From an uncultured Acidobacteriota bacterium (GTDB lineage Bacteria; Acidobacteriota; Terriglobia; Bryobacterales; Bryobacteraceae): a DNA stretch of 64,000 bases. The first letter of the stretch is position 1. The number at the start of each line of letters is the position of its first letter. Below are positions 44,868 to 54,054 of this stretch, piece by piece. The stretch covers positions 62,001-126,000 of the forward strand of contig CADEFT010000017.1 of the NCBI GenBank assembly GCA_902826685.1. The letters are read 5' to 3'. A program made the translations under genes and the position numbers. The notes beneath the pieces are model-generated. The model had not been told where the DNA came from, made no database searches, and saw nothing but the letters and a program-made list of their open reading frames with translations.

Positions 44868-44895
44868 AGCTAATTTTCTATTCTACTGCCCGGGA

Positions 44896-45696
44896 CTAGG
44901 GCGTGACGCGGAACGCCAGCGACTCCAGCTCCTTGATCTGCGCCGACTTGGCGGCGGCTGAAAGCGGATTGCCGGAGAGCGTGACGAAGCGCGGCGTGCC
45001 GGCCTGTCCTTTCCTGGCCAGGGCGATAAGCGGCGCCAGATCGGAAACCTTATTCTTGTCCAGATAGATCTTCCAGATGCCGGTGGATTGTTCGAGCGGC
45101 TTGAGATCGGAAACCTGATTGCCCGTCAAATCGAGGGTGGAAAGCGCCGGCAGGCCGGCCACCGGCTTCAAATCCTTCACCTGGTTCCCGTCGAGATAGA
45201 GCGACCACATTTTCTTAAGGCCGGACAGCGGCGTGAGGTCCACCACCTTATTGCGCGAAAGATACAGCGAATTGATGGCGGCGAGATCCTTGAGCGGGGC
45301 CAGATTCGCGACCTGATTGGCGGTGAGATTGAGATATTGCAGATGCGTCAAGGTGGCGAGCGGGGTCAGGTCGGCGACTTTATTGGCGGTAAGATCCAGG
45401 CTCTGCAGGTTCGCCATGTCCTTGAGCGGAGTCAGGTCCGAGATCGAGTTATTCGCCAATTCGATCATGGCCAGGCTCTTACACTTCTCGATGCCGGCAA
45501 GGTTGACGATGCCGGCTGAGTTGGCGCTGAGGACCGAGATACTCTTGACGTCGTCTTCGGTTAATGGCTCCTGATTGTCGCGCTTGGAAAAAACCTGTTT
45601 GCGGATGGCGGCTTCCAGATTCTTGTCGGAGAACAAGGAATCGGCGGCGAAGGTGGCGCCGGCGGTTAGTATCATAAGGGAAGCCAGATGTTTCAT
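44896..45696 (-). CDS. Exported leucine-rich-repeat protein (internalin-type repeats)
   Basis: A 266-residue protein. ATG 45696 has AGGAG 9 bases upstream; signal peptide 1-18. Residues 70-230 form about seven 22-residue LRR units of the pattern LxxLxxLxLxxNxVxDLxPL. The repeats are coding, so the DNA shows a 66-base periodicity. Internalin-type LRRs bind proteins or glycans; no anchor motif is present, so it may be periplasmic or secreted. Monocistronic. Confidence 0.85.
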   Translation of the reverse strand: MKHLASLMILTAGATFAADSLFSDKNLEAAIRKQVFSKRDNQEPLTEDDVKSISVLSANSAGIVNLAGIEKCKSLAMIELANNSISDLTPLKDMANLQSLDLTANKVADLTPLATLTHLQYLNLTANQVANLAPLKDLAAINSLYLSRNKVVDLTPLSGLKKMWSLYLDGNQVKDLKPVAGLPALSTLDLTGNQVSDLKPLEQSTGIWKIYLDKNKVSDLAPLIALARKGQAGTPRFVTLSGNPLSAAAKSAQIKELESLAFRVTP

Positions 45697-45802
45697 AAGA
45701 GGTCTCCTGAGAAAAACGATGGGCACCTAAATCGTTACAACGAATAGGCTTAAAGGCGCTGCAAAACCGGCCGATGAAGATCGTATCACCAGTGCCAAGG
45801 AA

Positions 45803-46705
45803 GTGTCAACGAACGGCGTAATCGATCACCGGGCCGAAGAGAACTGGGTGACGACCGCGATGGACAACGTGACAAGAGAGCGGGCAATCACCGCGCTCAA
45901 CCAGCTTCCACCCTTTTCGCCGACGCTGAACCGGCTGCTGGCGACACTGGCCAAGGAAGACACGTCTGTGGCGGAGATCGCGGGCATCGTGGAGAAAGAC
46001 ACGGTTCTGGCGGGACAGGTGTTGAAGCTGGTGAATTCGGCCTTGTTCGCCCGCAGCGGCACCATCAATTCGGTGAGCCACGCGGTGGCGATTCTCGGCC
46101 TGAACCGGCTGCGCAATCTGGCCCTCAGTATGTCGGTGATCCGGTTGTGGAAGCAGATGCGGGCGCCGGAAGCGTGGTCGCCGGCGGCGTTCAATCTGCA
46201 CTCGGTGGCGACGGCCATTCTGGCCGACGGCCTGGCGCAGCGCCTGGATGTGCATTACCCGGAGGGCGCCTTCATCGCCGGACTGCTGCATGGCATGGGC
46301 AAAATGCTGATCGCGTTCGCGCTACCGGCGGAGTTTCAGGCGATGCTGGGCGAATACGGCGAAGGGCGCGCGGCGGAGGTCATCGAACACAAGTTCCTCG
46401 GCTGCAGCCATTCCGAACTGGCGGCGATGGCCCTGGCCCAATGGAAGCTGCCGCTGGAAGTTCAGCGGGCGGTCAAGCATCAGCACGAGTGGCTGCCAAT
46501 GCGCGAGGGCAAGCGGGAGTTGAGTTCGGTGCTGCACATCGCGCACGATCTGGCCCATCAACTGGAAATGGGCTTCGATTCTTGCGTTGTGCTGGAGCAA
46601 CCGGCGATCGAAGTCGTGTTCGGCGATCTGGGCCTGGCGCCCGAGATGGACCGCATCCTGGGAGCCTTCCGTAAGGAACTCGAAGCCCTGCGCGCGTTCT
46701 TCTAG
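45803..46705 (+). CDS. HDOD-domain signalling protein
   Basis: About 300 residues; the HDOD domain spans roughly 30-230 (LPPFSPTLNRLLATLAKEDTSVAEIAGIVEKD, LKLVNSALFARSG, HAVAILGLNRLRNLALSMSV). HDOD domains resemble HD phosphohydrolases without full metal ligands and act in regulation; no second domain is attached. The start is uncertain: GTG 45803, GTG 45848 (GAAGAG 6 bases upstream) and ATG 45860 are all in frame. Confidence 0.85.
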   Translation: MSTNGVIDHRAEENWVTTAMDNVTRERAITALNQLPPFSPTLNRLLATLAKEDTSVAEIAGIVEKDTVLAGQVLKLVNSALFARSGTINSVSHAVAILGLNRLRNLALSMSVIRLWKQMRAPEAWSPAAFNLHSVATAILADGLAQRLDVHYPEGAFIAGLLHGMGKMLIAFALPAEFQAMLGEYGEGRAAEVIEHKFLGCSHSELAAMALAQWKLPLEVQRAVKHQHEWLPMREGKRELSSVLHIAHDLAHQLEMGFDSCVVLEQPAIEVVFGDLGLAPEMDRILGAFRKELEALRAFF

Positions 46706-46708
46706 AAT
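46703..46708 (+). promoter_or_regulatory. -10 box before the amidohydrolase GTG start
   Basis: TAGAAT, overlapping the HDOD gene's stop codon, ends 6 bases before GTG 46715; the gap AGTGGG offers no real Shine-Dalgarno spacing. Another probable leaderless gene. Confidence 0.45.
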
Positions 46709-46714
46709 AGTGGG

Positions 46715-47533
46715 GTGCTGATTGCCGACACTCACGCGCACATCTATTCTCCGGACGAGAAAGCCTATCCCACCATCGCGAAACCTCTTCGTCCGCCGGG
46801 CGGCAACGCCTCGGTAGAGGATCTGCACCGCACCGCGAAACAGAACGGCGTGGAGCGCGCCTGCCTGATTCAGACCTCTACCTTTTACGGATTCGACAAC
46901 CGCTATCTGGCGGACGCGGCCAAGGCTAACAAGTCGTGGGCGGCGGGTATCTGTACGCTCAACCCGGACGACACCCATTCGCCCGGCATGCTGATTCACT
47001 ACGCCAAGAACTACAACATACGCGGCATGCGCAGCATTCCGGCGCGATCGCGCAAACTGGACGACCCTGGGGTGCGCGCGCTTTGGAAAGCCGCTTCCGG
47101 CGCCGGTCTGGTCATCAATGTGCTGGTAAGCCGGGACAAGGCGGAAGAACTGGATCGCCTGCTGGCTGCGTTTCCGAAGCTGCGCGTAGTGCTGGACCAT
47201 TGCCTAAATCTGAAGGCGGGTCCGGACTATGAGACCACGCTCAAGGCAGTACTAGATCTGGCGCGCCACAAGAACCTCCATGCGAAGCTGACGTTTCTGG
47301 CAACGGGAAGCGATCAACCGTTTCCGTGCGCGTCCATGCACGACGCCTGCCTGAAGATTATCGATGCCTACGGTGCCGAACGATGCATCTGGGGCAGCGA
47401 TTTTCCGAATGCATTGTGGACGCCGAAGGTCAGCTACGCGGAATATCTGCGGCTTTTCGCCGAAGTTTTGCCCTTGAGCGCGCGGGCGCGGGAACAGGTT
47501 CTGGGCGAAACGGCGAAACGGCTCTTTTTTTGA
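46715..47533 (+). CDS. Metal-dependent amidohydrolase (amidohydrolase-2/TIM-barrel family)
   Basis: A 272-residue TIM-barrel hydrolase. The N-terminal metal motif is DTHAHIYSP (HxH); later elements VVLDHCLN and the C-terminal IWGSDFPN contain the remaining His/Asp expected in the amidohydrolase-2 family, which includes 2-pyrone-4,6-dicarboxylate lactonase and related decarboxylases. No signal peptide. The substrate is probably a small cyclic acid or lactone. Confidence 0.85.
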   Translation: MLIADTHAHIYSPDEKAYPTIAKPLRPPGGNASVEDLHRTAKQNGVERACLIQTSTFYGFDNRYLADAAKANKSWAAGICTLNPDDTHSPGMLIHYAKNYNIRGMRSIPARSRKLDDPGVRALWKAASGAGLVINVLVSRDKAEELDRLLAAFPKLRVVLDHCLNLKAGPDYETTLKAVLDLARHKNLHAKLTFLATGSDQPFPCASMHDACLKIIDAYGAERCIWGSDFPNALWTPKVSYAEYLRLFAEVLPLSARAREQVLGETAKRLFF

Positions 47534-47553
47534 AAGATTGTTGATCTTTTTTT
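47533..47553 (+). terminator. Weak A/T-rich terminator after the amidohydrolase gene
   Basis: AAAGAT-TGTTG-ATCTTT followed by TTTT directly after the stop codon. The 6-bp stem has few G-C pairs, so it is a weak candidate. The rest of the convergent gap to 47690 holds a perfect 8-bp repeat (GTCTCCGG/CCGGAGAC) without a U-tract and nothing else I can name. Confidence 0.3.
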
Positions 47554-47690
47554 GTCGGCGTTTCGCTCTGCGGTACGCGTACCTATTCAAACGACCAGGC
47601 GTAGAAAAGCGTCTGAACGGCAATGGGCGGAGGTCTCCGGGAGTGCTCCACGGCAGTAACCGGAGACTCGCCGCCCGTTCGGGTCTTCCC

Positions 47691-49514
47691 TCACGCAGCC
47701 GACAATTTCCGCACAATGGAGTCGATGAGGCCGCCGGCGAAATCGGTGAAGCGCCCATCCCGTTGGGCCGGCTTTCTCGGCAGATCGCGAATCTGACTCA
47801 GGGCCGGTTTGGCCTTTTCCCCCAAAGCGTCTAATCCATTGATGGCGCGGAGGGCGACGAAATAGGGATTCGCCAGGCAATCGGCGCGCGCCACCAGGAC
47901 CTTTAAGGCGGCGGCGAGATCTTCGGGCGCGCCATAGCGTCCCAAAGCTTCGGCGGCAATCACCTGCACGGCGGGCGCGGAGTCTTCGAGCTTGGCTCGC
48001 AGTTCGGCGGGGGCGCTGCGCCGCACCAGGAAGGTGGTCGCGGCCCAGTAGCGTACGGCGCTGTCGGGATCGTTCAACAACTTGACGGGATCCCCTTCTC
48101 CGCCGGCGGCGCGTAGAATCTTCGGCAGATCGTAGCGGGCCGGATCGTGACCCATCTCATAAGGAGTGGATCCCGCCGAGCGGCTATGAATTTCGTCTTC
48201 GGGCAGAAAGCCGACATCGCGAATCTTCAACGCCAGATCGCGCTGCGCCTTGCGCATACGCTCGATCACCGAGCGATGGGCGGCCGATTGTGCGAGATTA
48301 TTCACCTCGTCGCGGTCGGCTTCCAGATCGTAAAGCTCTTCGGCCGGCTTGGTTTCCCAAAAGCGCCGCTGAACGGGTGTGCACTTGCCTTCGTCGCACA
48401 GACTCTTCCAGACGCGCGTGGTGGGCGTTTCAAACATATAGGCGATGTGCTGCCCATAGATCTGGTGCGGCATGTAGTTGCGGATGTAGACGTAGCGGCG
48501 GTCGCGCACCGAGCGCACCATGTCGTAGCGCTCATCCATGCGGCCTCGGAAGCCATAGACATACGGCTGCTCCGGCGCGGCGAAGGAACCAAGGAAGGCA
48601 TGGCCCTGCATCCATTCAGGCGGTTTGATTCCGATGAGGCTTAGCAGGGTTGGCGCCAGATCGACAAAACTCACCAGCCGCTTTGTGGATCCGCCGGGCC
48701 GGTAATCCCTGGGCGCCAGGGCGCGGTACTTTTCGGGAACGTGAACCAGAAGGGGAACCTGAAGGCCGGAGTTGTACGGCCATCGCTTGCTGCGCGGCAT
48801 TCCGGAACCATGGTCGCCGTAGAAGAATACGATGGTGTCCTGCTCAAGGCCGTCCTTTTCGAGTTCGGCGAGCGCCCGGCCAGCCATGCCATCCATGGTG
48901 GTGATGTTGTCGTAGTATTGCGCCCAGTCCTGGCGGACTTCCGGCGTATCGGGATGATAGGCCGGTATGCGCGCCTTGGCCGGATCGTGAACGAAGGTGT
49001 GGGGGCGCGTGCGGATCTGGCTCTCATGCGTGATGAGGTAGTTGAAGACGGCGAAAAAGGGCTGGCCGGCGGCGCGATTGCGCCAGTGCGCCTTATTGCT
49101 CGATTCGTCCCAGACTTTGCCGGGCTTATCGAGGTTGTAGTCTTCCTTGGCGTTGTTGGTGGCGTAATAGCCGGCTTCGCGCAGCAACTGCGGATACATG
49201 CGCATGTGCGCGGGCAGGCGGGCGGCGCTGCGCATGTGTTCGGACCCGGTGGAAGGCGGATACAAGCCGGAAATGATGGTGGTGCGGGCGGGCGCGCACA
49301 CCGGCGCGTTCGACCAGCAGGCGTCGTAGCGCAAGCCGCGCGCGGCGAGTTTGTCGAGATTCGGCGTATTGGCGTAAGCGTCGCCGTAAGCGCCGATCTG
49401 CGGGCCCGTGTCCTCACAGGTCAGCCAGAGAATGTTGGGACGGGCCGGGCTTTGCGCCAGCAGCGAAGCGCCGGCCGAGGCGGCGAACGCGCGCCGTGAA
49501 AGGGAGGCAGACAT
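47691..49514 (-). CDS. Tat-exported sulfatase with HEAT-like C-terminus
   Basis: A 607-residue arylsulfatase-family enzyme. Twin-arginine start SRRAFAASAGASLLA. The formylglycine motif CAPAR is at 73-77 (VCAPARTTIISGLYPP), preceded by the metal Asp region LTCEDTG. Residues 500-600 contain short helical HEAT-like repeats (SAVRYWAATTF, AVQVIAAEALGRYG). Family members remove sulfate esters from polysaccharides; activity needs a formylglycine-generating enzyme not encoded here. A TACAAT lies 9 bases before the ATG. Confidence 0.92.
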   Translation of the reverse strand: MSASLSRRAFAASAGASLLAQSPARPNILWLTCEDTGPQIGAYGDAYANTPNLDKLAARGLRYDACWSNAPVCAPARTTIISGLYPPSTGSEHMRSAARLPAHMRMYPQLLREAGYYATNNAKEDYNLDKPGKVWDESSNKAHWRNRAAGQPFFAVFNYLITHESQIRTRPHTFVHDPAKARIPAYHPDTPEVRQDWAQYYDNITTMDGMAGRALAELEKDGLEQDTIVFFYGDHGSGMPRSKRWPYNSGLQVPLLVHVPEKYRALAPRDYRPGGSTKRLVSFVDLAPTLLSLIGIKPPEWMQGHAFLGSFAAPEQPYVYGFRGRMDERYDMVRSVRDRRYVYIRNYMPHQIYGQHIAYMFETPTTRVWKSLCDEGKCTPVQRRFWETKPAEELYDLEADRDEVNNLAQSAAHRSVIERMRKAQRDLALKIRDVGFLPEDEIHSRSAGSTPYEMGHDPARYDLPKILRAAGGEGDPVKLLNDPDSAVRYWAATTFLVRRSAPAELRAKLEDSAPAVQVIAAEALGRYGAPEDLAAALKVLVARADCLANPYFVALRAINGLDALGEKAKPALSQIRDLPRKPAQRDGRFTDFAGGLIDSIVRKLSAA

Positions 49515-49542
49515 TGCCTGCTTATTGTACGCTTCCCTTTGG

Positions 49543-52500
49543 TCAGAACAAAAATTTCAACCCGAACTGAATATCGCGCGGCGAATTGGCTTGATTGGTG
49601 ATGACCCCGGCAGCGGGTGAGCCGATGGAAGTGTTGGGCAATCCGAACTCGGCGCGGTTGGCGATGTTGAAGGCTTCGGCGCGGAACTGCACGGTGAAGC
49701 GTTCAAAGACGGGAAAGTTCTTGAAGACGGAGACATCGAAGTTCATCACGCCCGGGCCGCGCAGGTTGGATAGGAACCGGGGCGTATTGCCGTAGTTGTA
49801 AGGCTGCGGCGCGCTGTACACCAGCGGGTCGAAGTAACGATTGATGCGAGAGGCGATACGGCCGTCGTACTCGCCGGAGTTGCCGGTCCAGTTGGGCCGC
49901 TGCGGGCCGCCGAAGTTGAATAGCGTGTTCGCAGCCATGGTGAGACTAAGTGGAACGCCGGTGCGGAACGTGGAGATTCCGTTGATCTGCCAGTTGCCGG
50001 CGATGGCGCGCGCGACGCCGGGTTCGGAAAGCCAGCGCTTACCCTTGCCCACCGGAAGTTCCCACACTCCGTTGAGCGCGGCGAAATGCGGCGTGTCATA
50101 AGAAGCGACGGAACGTTCATTGCGGCGGTTATTGAAATCCTGCAGGTTGTCGCCGGCAAACGGCTCACCTGGAAAGCCGGTGGTGGTGGCGCCGACGTCA
50201 TCCATCAGTTTGGCGAACGTGTAGGAGAACAACACGCTCAACCCGGCCGAGAAGCGCCGTTCGATCTTGCCCTGCAGCGCGTGATAGGTAGAGGCCCCAT
50301 AGGACGTGTTGCCGATAGTGACGCCGGCAAACTGCGGATAGGGGCGGAGCAGTTGATTGCGGGACACCATGGGGCCGGCAACCGCGCCGGAGGTGATGCG
50401 GCCGGTAAAAGGGTTGTTGACCAGTTCCCGTAATCCGTCGCCCAGACCCAGGTAGTTGTTGCCGAGTTGGTTGGCGTTGAGATTGCCGAACAGATGAAGG
50501 CCGCGGCTGCCCGCGTATGCCATATCGAGCAGGAAGTTGCCGGGCAGCGTGCGCTGGATGTTCAGGTTCCATTGCTGCGCATAGGGATTGATGCGGCCGC
50601 GGTCCATCGCCGTGACATTCTGCCCAAGCAGCGTCGCCAGTCCATCGCGGCTGCCGGTGGCGCGAATGAATCCGGTGGGGAACGGGTTGGCGAGATAGGC
50701 GGCTGGCGTGACGCCATCGAGAGTCCCCACCCATTGCGTCTGCGCCTGGAATCCGCTGATGGGCATGGCGGCGCCGTTGTAGCCGCCGCCGGTAATGGGA
50801 GCGAAAAAGATCCCGTAGCCGCCGCGCAGCACGGTGCCGGAGGAAAGCTGATAGGAGAAGCCGAACCGCGGGGCGATGTTGTTGTGATCGCGGTCGAAGG
50901 CGCCGCGTGGTGCGCCGCCCGCGCCTGGGAACGTCAATCCGCCGCGCACGGGCAAAGCCGCGGTGGCAAGCGGTGACGCGCTCGTATAGTCGTAAGTGGT
51001 CTGGCGGTCGTAGCGCTCTGTCCACGGCATGTTCTCGTCGTAACGCAAGCCCAGATTCAGAGTCAGCCGCTTGCTCACCCGCCAGTCGTCCTGAAAGTAG
51101 AACCCGAAGTAGCGGAACAGATGATTCTGTCCCGGACCGTCGCTGTTGATCTGCCCGCTTCCGTTGCCTAACAGGAACGAAGCGAAGGCGAGCCCGGCGG
51201 TGGCCGAAGCCACCACGGGATCCGGTCCCTGTGTGAAGTTGGGAGCGAAGTTGGCGCCTAGCACCGCTTGCCCGTAGCGGCCCGTCGCCAGCCGGTTCAC
51301 TCCGAAGTTGCCGCCGAATTTGAGTGTGTGGCTGCCGCGGATATTGGTGGCGTTGGCGTATTGGTGGAACGTCTCATAGCCGTCGTACAGCAGGCCGCAA
51401 CTGCCCATCAATCCGCCTCCGGAATCGGGCGCTTGAATGGTGACGCCATATCCGGTGATGCCGACGCCGGGAAAGCAGGGCCGCAGCGAGCCGAACAGTT
51501 CACCCAGGTAGCTCGGGAAGCCGATCTGGCGCGGATCGTAATCGAGCGCCGGTCCCTTGCGATGGATGGAGTAGCGCAGGAAGCTCGAGCTCATTTCGAT
51601 CACCAGCGTGGGGCGCAGGACGTTGTTGTAGTTCAATACGACCGAACGCTGATTCAACTGATCGTTGCCCAGAATCGGCGAGGACACGCGCAGGTCGGCG
51701 GTGTCTCCGTAAACGGGCGGCCGGTTGTGCGGCGTGTTGTTCAGCGTGAAGCGTCCGTAGATGCGCTGGCTCTGAGTGAAGTGATGATCGAGCCGCGCCG
51801 AGATGGTGTTCTTGATGATGGGCGCCGAAGGATTGCTGGCGAAGTTGTTCACGTTGGTGAACGGATTACCGGGCGCATTGGCCGCGGGGAAGAAGCGCAG
51901 GAGATTGCGCGACACCGGATCGAAGCGGTTCACCGGAATGCGGTTGCCCGGAAAGGCCTGCCGGATCGAACGTCCGGGCCGCGCCTCGTCGGGCGCGGTG
52001 CTGACCGGATCGTAGATGGCGATCAGTTGTCCGGCGGCGTTGCGGCTTTCCGAAAAATCGCCCTGCCGTTCGAGAGCCGTCGGCATTGTACCGGTGGTGA
52101 TGAGCCCGCGAACCCAGCGCAGCCCTTCGTAGGATGCAAAGAAGAACGTCTTATCCTTGCCGTTGTAAACGCCGGGCAGCACCACCGGTCCGCCGATGGA
52201 TCCGCCGAACTGATTGAACCGGAATGGCGCCTTGTTGCGGCCCGCGCGGTTGATGAAAAAATCGTTGGCGATCAGCTTGTCATTGCGCAGGAACTCAAAC
52301 AACGACCCGTGAAACTGGTTGTTGCCGGACTTGCTCACCAGGTTGATGACGCCGCCCGCCGAGTTGCTGAACTCGGCGCTGTAGTTGTTGGTTTGCACCT
52401 TGTACTCTTCCACGCCGTCAAGGGAAGGGAACATCGCCGGTCCGTTGAAAGCCGGATTGGAGTTGGCGCCGCCATCGAGCAGGAACGAATTCTGATTGGG

Positions 52501-53052
52501 CCGCGAGCCGTTGATGGAAACGAACTGGTCGTTATACATGCCGTAGGCCACTTCGCTGAATCCGCGCGAGGCGCGCACACCTGGCACGAGCGTCGCGAAA
52601 CCGTAGCTGTTGCGGCCGTTGGTGGGCAGATTGACGATGCGCTGGTTTTCGACCGTGTGGGCCAGCGACGCCGAACCCGTATCGAGCGCCACCGCCTGCG
52701 CCGATACGGTGACCTGCTCCGATACGGCACCCACTTCGAGGACGAAATTGAACGTGGCCGTCTGCGCGACATCGAGCTTGACGCCGGTGCGCTGCACGGT
52801 CCGGAACCCGTCTTTCTGTACCTGAATGTCGTAGGTGCCGGGGTCGAGGAACGGAATCGAATAAAGCCCCTGGTCGCCGGTGACGGCGGTGCGGCGCGTG
52901 CCGGTGACGGAGCTGTGGATGGAAACCTGGGCTCCCGCGACCACGGCGCGCGAGGAATCGGTTACGTTACCGGTGAGTTGGGCTTTCTCGGTCTGAGCGC
53001 TCAACAGAGAGGGCAAGAGCAGGAGGGAGATGCGAAACAACATGGATAGCAT
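49543..53052 (-). CDS. Large TonB-dependent receptor with carboxypeptidase-regulatory-like domain
   Basis: An 1169-residue Oar-like receptor. Signal peptide 1-19; regulatory-like domain 22-105 (AQLTGNVTDSSRAVVAGAQV); plug with NQRIVNLPTNGRNSYGF and SFLLDGGANSNP; C-terminus ending FGLKFLF. AAAGGA Shine-Dalgarno before ATG 53052. It sits 28 bp behind the sulfatase start region on the same strand; as in polysaccharide-use loci, receptor plus sulfatase could handle a sulfated glycan, though this is inference. Confidence 0.9.
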   Translation of the reverse strand: MLSMLFRISLLLLPSLLSAQTEKAQLTGNVTDSSRAVVAGAQVSIHSSVTGTRRTAVTGDQGLYSIPFLDPGTYDIQVQKDGFRTVQRTGVKLDVAQTATFNFVLEVGAVSEQVTVSAQAVALDTGSASLAHTVENQRIVNLPTNGRNSYGFATLVPGVRASRGFSEVAYGMYNDQFVSINGSRPNQNSFLLDGGANSNPAFNGPAMFPSLDGVEEYKVQTNNYSAEFSNSAGGVINLVSKSGNNQFHGSLFEFLRNDKLIANDFFINRAGRNKAPFRFNQFGGSIGGPVVLPGVYNGKDKTFFFASYEGLRWVRGLITTGTMPTALERQGDFSESRNAAGQLIAIYDPVSTAPDEARPGRSIRQAFPGNRIPVNRFDPVSRNLLRFFPAANAPGNPFTNVNNFASNPSAPIIKNTISARLDHHFTQSQRIYGRFTLNNTPHNRPPVYGDTADLRVSSPILGNDQLNQRSVVLNYNNVLRPTLVIEMSSSFLRYSIHRKGPALDYDPRQIGFPSYLGELFGSLRPCFPGVGITGYGVTIQAPDSGGGLMGSCGLLYDGYETFHQYANATNIRGSHTLKFGGNFGVNRLATGRYGQAVLGANFAPNFTQGPDPVVASATAGLAFASFLLGNGSGQINSDGPGQNHLFRYFGFYFQDDWRVSKRLTLNLGLRYDENMPWTERYDRQTTYDYTSASPLATAALPVRGGLTFPGAGGAPRGAFDRDHNNIAPRFGFSYQLSSGTVLRGGYGIFFAPITGGGYNGAAMPISGFQAQTQWVGTLDGVTPAAYLANPFPTGFIRATGSRDGLATLLGQNVTAMDRGRINPYAQQWNLNIQRTLPGNFLLDMAYAGSRGLHLFGNLNANQLGNNYLGLGDGLRELVNNPFTGRITSGAVAGPMVSRNQLLRPYPQFAGVTIGNTSYGASTYHALQGKIERRFSAGLSVLFSYTFAKLMDDVGATTTGFPGEPFAGDNLQDFNNRRNERSVASYDTPHFAALNGVWELPVGKGKRWLSEPGVARAIAGNWQINGISTFRTGVPLSLTMAANTLFNFGGPQRPNWTGNSGEYDGRIASRINRYFDPLVYSAPQPYNYGNTPRFLSNLRGPGVMNFDVSVFKNFPVFERFTVQFRAEAFNIANRAEFGLPNTSIGSPAAGVITNQANSPRDIQFGLKFLF

Positions 53053-53146
53053 CCTTTTTTAAACCGGGCAAAGGTTTGAAAAGGATATAACACTTTGGTG
53101 TCTGAAAACAGGGGGGGCGCTGGAGTTTCGGTGGAAAGGGATCTAC

Positions 53147-53389
53147 CTATTTGCGCGCCCGCTTTGCTCGGGCTGCCTCGGCGATGGTCGCGGTCACAAG
53201 GCTATTGATCCTGACTTCCCTCATTCCCGGCATGCCTGGCAATCGCTGGCGCCGTTTCGGATTGCCTGTTCAATCGTCTCACCGTCGGACATGCATCCCA
53301 GGATATCTGGATACTCCACCAGGTAGCCGCCTCCCTCCTCCTTCGAGAACGGCCGGGTAGCGAGCTGGAATCGGTCAAGGTTTCCTCAT
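53147..53389 (-). pseudogene. Decayed HicB-family antitoxin gene
   Basis: Read from ATG 53389, the first three codons (MRK) are in one frame, which stops at codon 5. The HicB-like core FSKEEGGGYLVEYPDILG and CMSDGETIEQAIRNGAS is in the next frame and stops at 53218. The tail MREVRINSLVTATIAEAARA is back in the first frame up to TAG 53147. Two compensating frameshifts thus break an 80-residue HicB-type protein. No intact hicA toxin gene is next to it. Confidence 0.6.
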
Positions 53390-53465
53390 GGTTGTTCTCG
53401 CCCTCGTTGATGGGAAGCCTTGATGGCACAGACACAATCTGCCGGACAGCCTAAATGCCGTGCTC

Positions 53466-53606
53466 CGTCCATGTCCACTTTGCGGCTTCAACCCAGTTGC
53501 CAGTTCATCCGGTATCCCGTTTGGTGACTCATCCGTTTGCCGGAATCCGAAGCCGCCGGAGGAGGAGATCCGGCCCGCGTTGGGATTTAACAGTTGTCTT
53601 CCGATA
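53466..53606 (-). pseudogene. Chimeric remnant: receptor 3' end joined to MazF 3' end
   Basis: The minus strand reads LLNPNAGRISSSGGFGFRQT (53532-53606), almost the same as the end of the receptor at 54359 (LLNPNAGRITSASDFGFRQT). It continues straight into NGIPDELATGLK (53466-53526), matching the end of the MazF-like toxin (AGILEELAAGLK). The DNA also aligns. It looks like a duplicated receptor-antitoxin-toxin block with its middle deleted. No complete gene remains. Confidence 0.55.
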
Positions 53607-53677
53607 GCCGCCGAAGATAGCAACCTTGGCCTGCGGGACTCGGAACAAAGTGTTTGGTGGGAAGACGACCGATCAAT

Positions 53678-53705
53678 GTTCCGCTTGTTCCGACCCGGAT
53701 CTGGG
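53678..53705 (-). other. Short fragment resembling the MazF N-terminal coding region
   Basis: About 27 bases next to the toxin stop codon resemble the toxin's own early codons (AGATCCGGGTCGGAACAAGC against CGATCCGGATCGGAGCAAGC). Too short to be certain. Confidence 0.3.
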
Positions 53706-53706
53706 C

Positions 53707-54054
53707 TCAGTCCAAGTCCATCGCAGCCTTTAACCCCGCCGCCAATTCTTCCAGTATCCCGGCTGGCAAAGTGCCGATTCTATTGGTTAGCTTGGCGCTG
53801 TCCAATGTCGTCACCTGGTGGCAAACGGCAAAGCTGATCCTTGGGAGGCCCCCGGCTCCAGCAGGAATCTCAACGACAGTCGGACCTCGACTGCCTTGAC
53901 GTCCGGAGGTCGAGATTGGAACTACGATAATCGACCGCCATCCGGCGGTCTGATTGAAGCCGTCGTGGGAAACAACAACCACAGGGCGACGTCCCGCTTG
54001 CTCCGATCCGGATCGTGGGACCAGATCGGCCCAGTGAATCTCGCCGCGCCTCAT
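53707..54054 (-). CDS. MazF/PemK-family mRNA interferase toxin
   Basis: A 115-residue endoribonuclease toxin. RRGEIHWADLVPRSGSEQAG is the family start; RPVVVVSHDGFN, SIIVVPISTS and ISFAVCHQVTTLDSAKLT follow in the right order. MazF toxins cut mRNA at short motifs. The start overlaps the antitoxin stop by four bases (54051-54054), the usual coupling. It looks intact. Confidence 0.9.
   Translation of the reverse strand: MRRGEIHWADLVPRSGSEQAGRRPVVVVSHDGFNQTAGWRSIIVVPISTSGRQGSRGPTVVEIPAGAGGLPRISFAVCHQVTTLDSAKLTNRIGTLPAGILEELAAGLKAAMDLD

Noticed and set aside
44950..45560. Regular 66-base periodicity, considered as a repeat array or CRISPR
   Set aside because: It is the coding DNA of 22-residue leucine-rich repeats; the copies diverge at third positions and there are no spacers.
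47632..47670. Perfect 8-bp inverted repeat as a bidirectional terminator between convergent genes
   Set aside because: No U-tract follows on either strand and the loop is 19 bases, so it cannot be called a terminator.
53375..53623. 82-codon minus-strand frame as a real small gene
   Set aside because: It is the fusion of receptor and toxin fragments followed by unrelated sequence, with no start signal; treated as a remnant.
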